Source: Sipunculus nudus
Taxonomy: Eukaryota > Annelida > Sipuncula > Golfingiida > Sipunculidae
Assembly: GCA_026874595.1 (NCBI GenBank)
Contig: CM049310.1
Coordinates: forward strand, 70,259,556-70,323,555
DNA length: 64,000 bases
Direction: 5' to 3'
In this document: positions 36,301 through 42,181 of the stretch, in pieces
Numbering within the stretch: the first letter of the stretch is position 1
Layout: every line of letters begins with the position of its first letter
Made by a program: the position numbers and the translations under genes
The notes under the pieces: generated by a model
Databases searched by the model: none
What the model saw: only the letters and a program-made list of their open reading frames with translations
Told to the model about the DNA's origin: nothing

Positions 36301-37334
36301 GCACCTTGTCTCAATCCTGTGTATATCAGGTATTGCACCTTGTCTCAATCCTGTGTATTTCAGGTATTTCACCTTGTCTCAATCCTGTGTATATCAGGTA
36401 TTGCACCTTGTCTCAATCCTGTGTATTTCAGGTATTTCACCTTGTCTCAATCCTGTGTATATCAGGTATTGCACCTTGTCTCAATCCTGTGTATTTCAGG
36501 TATTTCACCTTGTCTCATTCCTGTGTATTTCAGGTATTTCACCTTGTCTCATTCCTTTGTATATCAGGTATTGCACCTTATCTCATTCCTGTGTATATCA
36601 GGTATTGCACCTTGTCTCAATCCTGTGTATTTCAGGTATTTCACCTTGTCTCATTCCTGTGTATTTCAGGTATTTCACCTTGTCTCATTCCTGTGTATAT
36701 CAGGTATTGCACCTTGTCTCAATCCTGTGTATATCAGGTATTGCACCTTGTCTCAATCCTGTGTATATCAGGTATTGCACCTTGTCTCATTCCTGTGTAT
36801 ATCAGGTATTTCACCTTGTCTCAATCCTGTGTATTTCAGGTATTTCACCTTGTCTCAATCCTGTGTATTTCAGGTATTTCACCTTGTCTCATTCCTGTGT
36901 ATATCAGGTATTGCACCTTGTCTCATTCCTGTTTATTTCAGGTATCACCTTGTCTCAATCCTGTGTATATCAGGTATTGCACCTTGTCTCAATCCTGTGT
37001 ATTTCAGATATTTCACCTTGTCTCATTCCTGTGTATTTCAGGTATTTCACCTTGTCTCAATCCTGTGTATTTCAGGTTTTTCACCCTGTCTCAATCCTGT
37101 GTATTTCAGGTGTATATTCCACTTCACAACAAAGACAGAATGGCAGAATATCTGGGTAACCTTGCCAACAAGGCCGGACCTGGGAGACTCGGGAGTGAGA
37201 CAGACGCAGGACCTGTGAGTCCTGTCAGTGCAGCACAATACCAGTTCCACGTAGACAGCAGACATAAGGACCTGTTCTTGTCAGTGTTTTCTCAGGCCAA
37301 AGACAAAGCAAAAGGGTTTGGTTTCTTGGTTTGA
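3210..37334 (+). CDS. VPS13B: VPS13B (COH1) C-terminal part, 20 exons, 5' end outside window
   Basis: Spliced gene for vacuolar protein sorting 13B, a rod-like lipid-transfer protein acting at Golgi and endosome contacts (family knowledge). Exons: 3210-3346, 7172-7282, 7762-7866, 8530-8613, 8902-8979, 9838-9990, 11452-11694, 13149-13232, 16952-17127, 17737-17889, 18551-18803, 19204-19377, 20177-20311, 20946-21447, 21799-23127, 23902-24078, 24568-24738, 26480-26741, 27231-27486, 37110-37334. They join without a frame break into 1,602 codons including the stop. Landmarks: VAB repeats each with a conserved Asn (ICNDTNETIRIGQ, FIVRNQLPSQ, LLINQTSFDL, VLVNNSSYQA, CHNNCPFDVV), then the VPS13 C-terminal stretch (SLEILGNPTGLV, SIARNMDRLSLD, GAVTKPVGGAAELVSQTGQG), which is specifically like VPS13B and not VPS13A/C/D. 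Human VPS13B is about 4,000 residues, so roughly 40% is present. Exon edges are read from GT/AG sites and phase, not from transcripts. Confidence 0.93.
3630..5720 (+). repeat. degenerate long-period repeat in VPS13B intron
   Basis: Blocks such as CAAGTTTGTTCAAATGGTTT and GCCAAATTGTTCAATATTTC recur at about 3850-3960, 4170-4290, 4330-4460, 4680-4800 and 5110-5240; two of them end in a GGTGGCRCCACC palindrome (4079 and 4907). The full unit is about 840 bp (3749 versus about 4590). No open frame of note. Confidence 0.75.
5880..6470 (+). repeat. about 130-bp imperfect tandem repeat
   Basis: ACTGTGTCAGATTATGCAAC followed by AGGTCAAGAGTTCACTCAGT occurs near 6230 and 6360, with an older copy near 5905. 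AGTTCACTCAGT recurs several more times between. Confidence 0.8.
5999..6108 (+). repeat. 22-bp tandem repeat, 5 units
   Basis: Units start at 5999, 6021, 6043, 6065 and 6087; consensus GTGATCACCTCATGGGTAGC plus AT. Four of five contain the perfect palindrome GTGATCAC. Confidence 0.93.
6560..6850 (+). repeat. diverged monomers of the GGTGGCGCCACC repeat superfamily
   Basis: Two monomers about 127 bp apart read GATATATCAGCCTGAAA ... ACAAGACTGGTGGTGCCA. They match the internal monomers of the Helitron-like copies at 25091 and 54627 but lack visible termini. Confidence 0.6.
7172..7282 (+). CDS. VPS13B: VPS13B exon 2 of window
   Basis: Acceptor TTTATTCAG, donor CAG|GTACAT, phase 0 to 0, 37 codons. 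The reading TGLHCDVMEYRNLTMQPMLE has the alternating pattern of VPS13 beta segments preceding the VAB domain (xxEYRxLTMxPxLE). Joins in frame to both neighbours. Confidence 0.85.
7762..7866 (+). CDS. VPS13B: VPS13B exon 3 of window
   Basis: 35 codons, phase 0 to 0: RLSCNVNTADTYLHVTQGIV then HTLTGAARTWGQ, followed by donor CAG|GTCAGT. The acceptor is the less usual TTTTAAG|GGG; an upstream AG at 7730 would bring in a stop, so this start is preferred. Confidence 0.8.
8530..8613 (+). CDS. VPS13B: VPS13B exon 4 of window (VAB repeat Asn motif)
   Basis: 28 codons, phase 0 to 0, acceptor AACTCCAG, donor CAG|GTATGT. Contains HYYLICNDTNETIRIGQ, the hallmark strand of a VPS13 adaptor-binding repeat with its invariant Asn, very close to the VPS13B version. 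Confidence 0.92.
8902..8979 (+). CDS. VPS13B: VPS13B exon 5 of window
   Basis: 26 codons, phase 0 to 0, acceptor CCTTACCAG, donor CAG|GTGAGG. VNTDESETVPSRCANPYSWR continues the VAB repeat begun in the preceding exon; the CANPYSW segment is typical of the loop that follows. Confidence 0.88.
9838..9990 (+). CDS. VPS13B: VPS13B exon 6 of window
   Basis: 51 codons, phase 0 to 0, acceptor GAATTTCAG, donor CAG|GTCAGT. RLQISVERLGWKGCEGVDID followed by a VTESKGHTVTFTVIV beta segment, as expected inside the VAB domain. Confidence 0.9.
10090..10447 (+). mobile_element. MITE with GGTTCTCAGGCAC inverted ends, copy 1
   Basis: Begins GGCTAAAAAAGTAAAAGGTG and TGGTTCTCAGGCAC, ends GTGCCTGAGAACCAAACC and TTTTTTGCC: terminal inverted repeats of about 30 bp around an AT-rich core. 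Two more copies are at 38433 and 44781. No transposase. Confidence 0.88.
10990..11215 (-). repeat. dispersed repeat, inverted relative to 17395-17545
   Basis: Segment with TTCTTCACTGACCCATTCCT and GCATGAGATTCCC is the reverse complement, with mismatches, of 17395-17545 (GGAATCTCATG, GAATGGGCCAGTGAAGAA). Two opposite-oriented copies of one family in neighbouring introns. Confidence 0.75.
11160..11190 (+). repeat. CA-rich microsatellite
   Basis: ACACACACACACATACACAA run within an intron. Confidence 0.85.
11452..11694 (+). CDS. VPS13B: VPS13B exon 7 of window
   Basis: 81 codons, phase 0 to 0, acceptor TGTTGTTAG, donor AAG|GTAACG. VLISGQLLVASRLSQELQIK and PIEGAAWSPDIHVIGD show the strand-loop-strand pattern of a VAB repeat. 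Higher GC than the flanking intron. Confidence 0.92.
11791..11967 (+). mobile_element. 177-bp MITE with 26-bp inverted ends and TA flanks
   Basis: Left end CAGTGGAATTCCACAATTAC + GACCACC; right end inverted reads CAGTGGAACCCCACCTTGCG + ACCACC. Flanked by TA on both sides, as for Tc1/mariner-type insertion. No coding capacity. Confidence 0.85.
12130..12165 (+). repeat. ATT microsatellite
   Basis: TTATTATTATTATTATTATA run in an intron. Confidence 0.9.
12815..13040 (+). mobile_element. tRNA-derived SINE, copy 1
   Basis: Box-B-like GGTTTGATCC at 12885-12894, followed by CACTACC...GCC and CATGGAGAGTGCCTCCATTA. The same parts occur in the same order at 18107-18290. Confidence 0.75.
13149..13232 (+). 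CDS. VPS13B: VPS13B exon 8 of window
   Basis: 28 codons, phase 0 to 0, acceptor CTGTTGTAG, donor CTG|GTAAGG. GSYMHVWCHIFTQNVVTTTQ leads directly into the next exon's VVLSPLFIVRN, the standard order in VPS13 VAB repeats. Confidence 0.9.
13884..13986 (+). mobile_element. 103-bp MITE, CAGTAAAACCTGT type, copy 1
   Basis: Left end CAGTAAAACCTGTGT, right end inverted CAGTGGAACCTGTCTGAAAG. Shares its body (ACTGGCC...GGTGGTCTT) with 19439-19552. Confidence 0.82.
13987..16951 (+). other. long VPS13B intron, mostly unique AT-rich sequence
   Basis: Apart from the SINE-like segment at 15160-15440, I see only AT-rich sequence without convincing exons. Phase 0 at both flanking exons and the continuity of the VAB repeat argue that no exon is missing here. 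Confidence 0.6.
15160..15440 (+). mobile_element. tRNA-derived SINE-like element, second type
   Basis: Box-A-like TGGTCTCGGGGTAGAGCACT from 15168 and box-B-like GAGTTTGAATCTC at 15211-15223 are spaced as in a tRNA; the following about 200 bases are unrelated to the other SINE copies. No tRNA fold closes at the 3' side, so it is not a tRNA gene. Confidence 0.65.
16952..17127 (+). CDS. VPS13B: VPS13B exon 9 of window (VAB repeat Asn motif)
   Basis: 58 codons plus two bases; enters phase 0, leaves phase 2 at AAG|GTATGT. VVLSPLFIVRNQLPSQLLLN carries the repeat Asn; the rest (HQQLKVVGQGHEKQLTLVGG) is the variable loop. Confidence 0.92.
17395..17545 (+). repeat. dispersed repeat, inverted partner of 10990-11215
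   Basis: CATAATTCACGCAATCATGA and GGGCATTTTAGGAATGGGCC match the complement of the segment near 11.1 kb. Confidence 0.75.
17737..17889 (+). CDS. VPS13B: VPS13B exon 10 of window (3' edge uncertain)
   Basis: Acceptor CTCCTTGCAG, enters phase 2: SHTPSSPPITLSSGMIEQVP then DWHSEENWPFEGVKL. Two donors keep the frame: AAG|GTTGAC ending 17889 (pairs with acceptor at 18551) or GGA|GTGAAA ending 17878 (pairs with acceptor at 18504). Neither is a strong donor. The 17889 form is listed because it retains WPFEGVKL. Confidence 0.8.
18107..18290 (+). mobile_element. tRNA-derived SINE, copy 2
   Basis: Box-A-like TCTAGTGGTAAAACACTTGG from 18123 and a perfect box B GGTTCGATCC at 18164-18173, then ACACTACC and CATGGAAAGTGCCTGGATTA as in the 12.8-kb copy. 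Confidence 0.82.
18551..18803 (+). CDS. VPS13B: VPS13B exon 11 of window (5' edge 18551 or 18504)
   Basis: LSQYWPGCNSLLIDVLPQWL then LINQTSFDLMVLEGKG, the Asn motif of another VAB repeat; donor GAG|GTAGGT, leaves phase 0. Acceptor TTCTGTTTAG at 18550 matches a phase-2 upstream exon; TTTTACAG at 18503 matches a phase-0 one and would change the local sequence for a net gain of 12 residues. Both keep the gene open. Confidence 0.88.
19204..19377 (+). CDS. VPS13B: VPS13B exon 12 of window
   Basis: 58 codons, phase 0 to 0, acceptor GTGCTTTCAG, donor CAG|GTACAG. STFRLGIIEKG and VVQGVLYRTGHINVTIQLGK match the strand order between VAB repeats; an acidic SDEDPESR loop lies between. Confidence 0.92.
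19439..19552 (+). mobile_element. 114-bp MITE, CAGTAAAACCTGT type, copy 2
   Basis: CAGTAAAACCTGTGTAAGAT ... AGACAGGTTCCACTG, flanked by TA on both sides. Same family as 13884-13986. Confidence 0.85.
20177..20311 (+). CDS. VPS13B: VPS13B exon 13 of window (VAB repeat Asn motif)
   Basis: 45 codons, phase 0 to 0, acceptor TTATTTCCAG, donor AAG|GTCAGT. VVTVREKYVLVNNSSYQAVV carries the conserved Asn of a VAB repeat. Confidence 0.92.
20946..21447 (+). CDS. VPS13B: VPS13B exon 14 of window
   Basis: 167 codons plus one base; acceptor CCTACAG, donor CAAG|GTTAGT. Contains KQQHVAYISFHIREDTD, an extended beta-rich stretch, and HPAYQCHNNCPFDVVFGQEP, the last clear Asn-type VAB motif in the window. Confidence 0.93.
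21799..23127 (+). CDS. VPS13B: VPS13B exon 15 of window, 1.3-kb exon
   Basis: 443 codons, far longer than its neighbours (26-167 codons); acceptor ATTTTTCAG, donor CAG|GTAGGA, phase 1 to 1. The N-terminal part closes the VAB region; around 22120-22340 is a Lys/Ser-rich low-complexity insert with two RSPS motifs and a KYKRKKLRQMIKK cluster, probably disordered. The second half (LCLELYTTTDCISGRSDLHQ, SISPIQMLLSVHASLKLFIA, TRAVAMHYATGALFRAG) is the VPS13 C-terminal region, ending just before the ATG2-like helices. Confidence 0.95.
23902..24078 (+). CDS. VPS13B: VPS13B exon 16 of window (ATG2-like C-terminal helices)
   Basis: Phase 1 to 1, acceptor ATATTGACAG, donor ACAG|GTAAGA. LVVGSLEILGNPTGLVRTVS and GPGAFVGGVTRGMASLMRHV are signature stretches of the ATG2-C-like amphipathic region of VPS13B, which in the family targets membranes and lipid droplets. 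Confidence 0.97.
24568..24738 (+). CDS. VPS13B: VPS13B exon 17 of window (ATG2-like region)
   Basis: Phase 1 to 1, acceptor CTTTTTTCAG, donor TTAG|GTAACA. SIARNMDRLSLDAEHQERQE followed by RRHRPEGISDGLKQGLTGFG; this NMDRLSLD...RPEGI...GLTGFG order is conserved in VPS13B. Confidence 0.97.
25091..26432 (+). mobile_element. Helitron-like non-autonomous element H1, copy A
   Basis: 5' end ATTGTATCC then hairpin GTATCCGCCAAAAC-aga-GTTTTGCGGATAC (25094-25123). Core of about 278-bp tandem monomers with GGTGGCGCCACC at 25408, 25686 and 25964 (and 25557, 25835). 3' end hairpin GTAGTCG-cttgt-CGACTAC, seven bases, then CTAG (26429-26432) followed by T. A 3' hairpin plus CTRR before T is the Helitron signature; tandem-cored non-autonomous relatives are known from bivalves. 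No Rep/helicase coding. In the VPS13B intron before exon 18. Confidence 0.65.
26480..26741 (+). CDS. VPS13B: VPS13B exon 18 of window (ATG2-like region)
   Basis: Phase 1 to 2, acceptor GCTGTTCAG, donor GCAG|GTAAGA. GAVAGIADQPIQSLQS, then GLVGAVTKPVGGAAELVSQT and GQGLLQTTGL: glycine-rich amphipathic helices at the end of the ATG2-like region. This exon makes the VPS13 assignment secure. Confidence 0.97.
26805..26893 (+). repeat. (TATAA)n microsatellite
   Basis: About 14 units of the pentamer ATAAT, slightly degenerate at both ends, 64 bases after exon 18 of VPS13B. Confidence 0.95.
27231..27486 (+). CDS. VPS13B: VPS13B penultimate exon (PH-like region)
   Basis: Acceptor AATTTGTAG, donor GAG|GTGGGG, phase 2 to 0. 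Beta-rich NVSLVVTSEVLIVVNTEDD and VSQIQVITKRSDESTLCVVL fit the strands of the C-terminal PH-like domain. Followed by a 9.6-kb intron ending at the 34-bp minisatellite. Confidence 0.93.
27536..28345 (+). repeat. hairpin-started repeat CCCCTCGCAAC, copy 1
   Basis: Starts CCCCTCGCAACGAAGTTGC (stem GCAAC, loop GAA), then (TCCG/TCTG) run, then four monomers of about 146 bp (CATCTTGCACATATGGCTTA, GAGGTCACGGGGTCA, CAGCACCCACTTCTTGAAAA). Ends TGCAGTGCCCTTGT. A decayed copy lies at 31616-31917. Confidence 0.8.
28355..31561 (+). repeat. AGCTCAG hairpin-ended dispersed repeat, copy 1
   Basis: Starts with hairpin AGCTCAGCTGACT-ata-AGTCATCTGAGCT (28355-28383), then TCCG repeats, then two direct blocks of about 700 bp (each with CCCCAAAATCTCCTACCAT and CACTTCAGGACTGCCTAATA). 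Ends CAGCTGAGCGCCGTTACCCA, GGGTCCCTTGT. The last 1.5 kb is diverged from copy 2. A CCCC-rich tract sits at 29899-29926. Confidence 0.75.
31616..31917 (+). repeat. decayed CCCCTC-type repeat, copy 2
   Basis: CCCCTCATAACAAATTTGC at the start, CATCCGTCTTCC run, and GCCCTTGTTT at the end align with 27536-28345, but only one monomer remains and the hairpin is mutated. Confidence 0.65.
31918..32523 (+). other. unannotated intron segment
   Basis: About 600 bases of unique-looking sequence between the decayed repeat and the 34-bp array. No exon, RNA gene or repeat recognised. Confidence 0.6.
32524..37109 (+). repeat. 34-bp minisatellite of splice-acceptor-like units, about 134 units
   Basis: Consensus unit: CAGGTATTTCACCTTGTCTC followed by AATCCTGTGTATTT. 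From the first TTTTAG (32555) to the last TTTCAG (37109) the distance is 4,554 = 134 x 34 - 2; one 32-bp unit near 36945 explains the -2. Each unit differs mainly at three two-state positions (TATTTCAG/TATATCAG, TATTTCAC/TATTGCAC, CTCATTCC/CTCAATCC). The final AG is the acceptor of the VPS13B terminal exon. The unit has no stop in any forward frame, and 34 is not a multiple of 3, so long ORFs here are artefacts. Confidence 0.98.
37110..37334 (+). CDS. VPS13B: VPS13B terminal coding exon
   Basis: Joins in phase 0 after ...DTKEQE to give VYIPLHNKDRMAEYLGNLAN, which resembles the closing helix of a PH-like fold, and ends ...KAKGFGFLV with TGA at 37332-37334. The acceptor TGTGTATTTCAG at 37109 is itself the last unit of the 34-bp minisatellite. 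AATAAA occurs at 37336-37341 and again at 37386-37391. Confidence 0.85.
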   Translation: MYIPLHNKDRMAEYLGNLANKAGPGRLGSETDAGPVSPVSAAQYQFHVDSRHKDLFLSVFSQAKDKAKGFGFLV

Positions 37335-37335
37335 A

Positions 37336-37391
37336 AATAAAAACTATTTGATAAACAAATGTCACAACAGGAGATGTACTGACAGAATAAA
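37336..37391 (+). terminator. candidate polyadenylation signals of VPS13B
   Basis: AATAAA at 37336-37341, one base after the stop codon, and a second AATAAA at 37386-37391; further AT-rich candidates follow to about 37560. The first would give a nearly absent 3' UTR, so the second or a later one is more likely. No transcript evidence. Confidence 0.4.
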
Positions 37392-38432
37392 GGATGGTTA
37401 TCTCTAAAGCTCAGGGAATAATCATTGCTTAGATAAATCATCTTTTAGACAAATTGTTAGTAATTACACAAAATGTAATAGGATCTCTGGATTCCAGATT
37501 TCCATAATCCAGTGCTGTCACACTACAGAATAAATTGTGTATATATAATTCCTGAAATAAATACTGGACTTGTTTGGAAATATATGAAGGTATACATTTT
37601 CCTTCATCAGTCTTTTTAGTTTGTGTAATTTTATATGTTGCATTCAGGCAGGAGTAAAATAGGATGTATTATGTGATGCAAAGAGCAATGATTGTCATGT
37701 CTTGGTTTTTGCATGTTGCCATTATTTATTCAGTGACATTAGCTCATAAAACCCAGCAAAAAAAAGTTAAATGATACCATTTTATAAACAGCAAATTGCT
37801 CATTTTTCACAAAGATTTGATAAAATCTTATCAAATTTGTTTTGTGTTGAAGGTATGAAATTATCAACATATGAGAAAATGTATAAAAGAGAAAGTTTTT
37901 ATCTCAAAAGAAAAAAAAATTCTTAGAAATTTAGTGTAACCTCCAATTACAGACATTAATTGAACCTTTCTTTTTTTGTTTTTTTTTTCAATAGAGAGGT
38001 GCTTGTTTAATAGAGGCCGAGTCTGTAATAGAAAGATGCTCATAACAGACAGGTTTCCTTGTATTAAGGCGTATGCGGCAGCACTATAAATTGTATTTCA
38101 AGAAACTAATCAAAGGATTTAAATCTGTACTGACAATATTTGCATGACCTGAAGATGGCTTCTTAGGTGTATGTAATACTGTTTGGCATATTTTCATCAG
38201 TGAACAGAGTCTGCAACAATTATGAATTATGGCAGCCTGACAATTTCAGGACAGCAACAGCAAATAGAATTTGCAGTAACAAACAAATTATTTCCTTTTT
38301 TTATCAATTTGTAGTTGTTTATTTTAGCCTGGCTTAGTGCATTAAGTAGACACCACATAATATATATGTCGCTATTTATTGGGTTTGTTAATCTAGTGTA
38401 GTTTGAATGTGCTTTCATCAATTGAACTAAAA

Positions 38433-38730
38433 GGCTAAAAAAAAAAGGTATGGTTCTCAGGCACTGCCTGCATCAATTTTAACCCCTCGCATCAAAAATT
38501 TTTATTTTGATTTTCATCTTTCAAGAAGATAAAATATTACAATTTTGATAAGATTTCCTTTGTTAATTAGTGCTTTTGCCTGTTCAGCAAAAAAATGCTG
38601 TTTATTATTGTGCTTTCCCTGATCTTATGACACTTTTATCAAAACACACCAAAAAAGGTAAAACAAAAATGGCCTGCCTTCACTGATTTTGAAAAAAAAA
38701 GTGTCTGAGAACCAAACCTTTTTTTTGGCC
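38433..38730 (+). mobile_element. MITE with GGTTCTCAGGCAC inverted ends, copy 2
   Basis: GGCTAAAAAAAAAAGGTATG + GTTCTCAGGCAC at the left and GTGTCTGAGAACCAAACC + TTTTTTTTGGCC at the right; same orientation and core (GATAAAATATTACAATTTTG) as copy 1 at 10.1 kb. Confidence 0.88.
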
Positions 38731-40871
38731 TGAGGTATTTATATTACTATCTTGTATTAGTTAATTGGCAATACTCTATTTATGGTACAGTGAAAAAGTC
38801 TTTTATACACAAATTGCTGTTATTATTAGGGATATAAGTGAGGGATGGTCTATGCAACAGGCTAATCTATGTACCGTATTAAGTGTGTTTCATATGTGGA
38901 CTTTTTAAAATCTGCCCTTGTCAAAGGAAATGATGCAAATGGGGTTAAGTGATCTTTTACTGTATGTATGGTACAGAGCTGTCCTGTATAATCAAGAGCA
39001 ATAATCACTGATTTACTACCAAAGTACAAGTATTTTATACATAAGAATCAGAGATTTTGAGTACAATCATAGTGTACACAAGGCCTGTGTAGACTTTTAC
39101 TTGTATGTGTTGTTAAAGGGTTGTTGTCCACACGTCATCATCACGCATTTTCTATTAACCATGTGCCACATTAGTGGTGTCACCTGTCCATGTCTTATGG
39201 TGTTCGTAGGTTTAGAGATCACATTATTCATCAGGTAACACTGTATCACATCACTACATCATTACTCATATTCATCATAAAAACATAGTTAACAAGCAGT
39301 TAGTTACATCAAATTGTTCAGTTTCAGTTCAGCCCCATTAAGGTATCACAGTAAGGGTCAGAGCAAAGGTCCCTGTAATCATATAATTATAGATAAAACC
39401 ACTGTAATAGTAATAAAGAGTAACGGTAAATGTAAGAAACAAGTGTCAGAGGGCCCTCAGAGACCAGCAGTATCAACTATTTATTCCTGATCCAATGACA
39501 GAATTACACGAAGTAAGATCATGCATGCACATGACCCGAGTGATTTTAATGTAATGGTTTTTTATCATGAATAATGATGAGCTGACCAATAAGAGATCAG
39601 CAGATCTAATGTGAGTGTCAGCCTGCAGTTAGAGCTTTATGACAATACCAGTGGTTCCCTTTGTTCTTATCCTGTCATCAGTCACTGCAGATTCTGGCTC
39701 TTCTAAGGATGTAATAATGCACCGTGCATCACCATACTTCGTCAAATACTGTATCGGTATCATATTAATAATTATTATGTATCAGTATCTTGACAATATT
39801 TTATCATCTGGTGGAAATGATGTCCAACATGTAACATTACTCCCTCATTGCCATATAAGGCATGTAAGGTGAAATTTCATTGGTTGGAAGCAAGTTAAAC
39901 ATCATCTGATTGGCTAATCATCACATGATCAACCCATAGTAAGTGTGGTTTGAAAAGCATTATTGATTATTCCTGAAGGGCATAGGTAATGACATGGCAA
40001 ATGCTGAATTTCCACTATGAAATTTACCAATAAGTATCTTATAATGTATTATACCATGAGACAATGTATTGTTACAACCCTGGTATCTTTAGCAGGTTAA
40101 AAACATTAATCTGTTAAATTATCTTACACTGAAAGTGCCCTTATTATAGGTTAAGAATTTCCACCTGTTGAATGAAGAGATGCTAAATTAAGGGTTTACC
40201 ACTAAGTATGTTCATTATGTTAGTAATGTGCACCAAGTATGGATACAGTTGATAGTAAGGTAGATAAAACTATATTACTTTTAATTTAGTTTTCAATTTC
40301 TGTCATACCAGTTGTCTGCTGATGATGTTTGTGTGCAGACCAACATCTAAACAGTTCTCTATAGGGTCCACTGCTGTATTTTTACTGCTTATGATAATTA
40401 ATAAAGGCAATATCTTCAATTTCCTTTTTCATCTGTTTTAGGGTATGTAATGTGAAATGCAATACTGCAGATGATAATGCTGCCCGGAATTTTTGTGAAC
40501 TATATCTTGTTCATAGATCAATATATCATATATAACATTAGAACAGGAGGTCATGTTAACTGTCTTCACGATCATTTCTTTAATTTTGATCATATATATA
40601 TTGTGTTGGTAATGGGACAAATATACACCATACACAGAGGTGATAGTTTGTACATTCCACACATTTCACTGTGATATTACTGGGATGATGGGAAAATAAA
40701 ACTAGGAATATGGGGGAAATAAAGATATATAAATGATATATTGTCTTATTTGTTCTTCTGTGTAAGCCTTTCATGTGACAGGGTTAATGCACACAAGTGG
40801 TGTTGCACAAAAATTATATTTAAAGATGCCTTGTCATTCCATTTTCCCTTTGTTTCAACATAGTTGTTTTT
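38731..40871 (+). other. intergenic sequence downstream of VPS13B
   Basis: AT-rich, apparently unique sequence between the MITE and the next repeat. Short open frames (for example 39639-39872) show no recognisable domain. No RNA gene seen. The segment 37335-38432 before the MITE is likewise plain and may include 3' UTR. Confidence 0.55.
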
Positions 40872-41152
40872 AGCTCAGCTGACTTTCAGTCATGCTGAGC
40901 TGTAGCAATGACCCTTTGTCCGTCGTCCAGCTATTCATTGGCAGGGCTCAAAATGTAACCCTCGGACCTAGAAATTTCTAACTTGACATATAAAGAGGGT
41001 CTTCACAAATCCCGACCTTGAAAACCTGTTATTAGGTCCAGAGTAGCAATGACCTGTTTGTGCACCCTAGAATCATCTTCAATGTAATGCAATAAAATGT
41101 CATGCTAATCAGTGGAGTGTCATGACCCATGGGTCACTTGGTTTTGTCACTT
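40872..41152 (+). repeat. short AGCTCAG hairpin-ended repeat, copy 4
   Basis: Hairpin AGCTCAGCTGACT-ttc-AGTCATGCTGAGCT, GTCCGTCGTCC, and an end reading CATGACCCATGGGTCACTTG. Only about 280 bp: both termini of the family without the long middle. Confidence 0.75.
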
Positions 41153-41239
41153 GTCAGCAACTCGGCATTCATGCTTTTAAAAACAAATGCTATCATCTGT
41201 GATGTTCACCTCTGCTTGGCATTGGACAAAATCTTAATT

Positions 41240-42181
41240 GTATCCCCAGACAAAGTCGGGGGGAAACTGTTTTCATGAGGGTCCCGGCGCCCCTGCTGCC
41301 AGTGCATATAAATCTTGTTGGTGCGATAACTCACGAAATATTTCACAGATCTTTACCAAACTTGGTATATGTATAGATATGGGTGAGGGGACCAAGCCTA
41401 ACTAAAATGAGGTCATGACCTTTACTAGGAGAGTGTCCTTGACCTTGAATAGGTCCAATTTTGGGGAAAATCTTAAATATCTTGGGAAATCTTGCATGGA
41501 TTGATCCCTAAATCAAGTTGATTGAAGATCATGGATAGGGTTGTCATGTTCCAGAAAATGGTGGCGCCACCTATTATTCTTTACTTGTTTCTGTGCCTTT
41601 TAATACCTCCCAAAATTGCCACTTGACAGTACTGTGAGCATTATAAGTCAAAAACTAATGGACAGATTTTTTTATATATTATGCATATACATAGATATGG
41701 GTTATGGGATGATGTTTATTTGAATTGGGGTCATTACCTTTCCTTTGAGAGTGGCCTTGACCTTGAATATTCCCATATTTGGTGAAATTCACACAAAATC
41801 TTTAATATCTCAGTATAGGATACATGGAGTGATCAAAAAATCTAATTGACCTTGGATAGCTTTTTCTTTTGCATAAGACAGGTGGTGCCACCTTGTGTTG
41901 TTTTCTTGTTAAATGATGTTAACGCAATAACTTTGTAAGAACTTGAGGTACAGTCACCAAACCCACAGGTTTGATGCATCTTATCAAGGGCTAGGCCAAG
42001 TTCGAATATGGATGACCTTGATGCATTTTTCAAGGTCACAGAGGCGATAACGCTTGCCAAGTGTCAGTCTCTGCATCTGAATTCAAGATGGGATCCTATT
42101 CCTCGAGGCTGGGGGGGGGGGGGGGTTATTAATTGTCTCGGGATACTATATATGGCACCTGTGGTGCCAAGAAATATCTAG
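41240..42181 (+). mobile_element. Helitron-like element H2
   Basis: 5' end TTGTATCCCC with hairpin CCCCAGAC-aaa-GTCGGGG. Two monomers of about 310-320 bp (CATAGATATGGG..., GACCTTGAAT..., ending GGTGGCGCCACC at 41567 and GGTGGTGCCACC at 41881). 3' end hairpin GGCACC-tgt-GGTGCC, nine bases, then CTAG (42178-42181) followed by T. Ends are organised like H1 although the body is different. Contains a G tract near 42110. Confidence 0.6.

Noticed and set aside
32524-37109. CRISPR-like array (34-bp repeats)
   Set aside because: There are no spacers; units abut directly and vary at three positions. It lies in an animal intron.
32467-37334. Open reading frames of 196 to 1,149 codons with CISGISPCLIPVYFRYFTL-type repeats
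   Set aside because: The 34-bp unit contains no stop in any forward frame and 34 is not divisible by 3, so every frame reads the same 34-residue cycle. These are products of the minisatellite, not a repeat protein. The only coding bases are 37110-37334.
39639-39872. 77-codon ORF beginning MTIPVVPFVLILSSVTADSG (signal-peptide-like)
   Set aside because: A hydrophobic start is common in AT-rich random frames; no domain, no cysteine pattern, no splice context.
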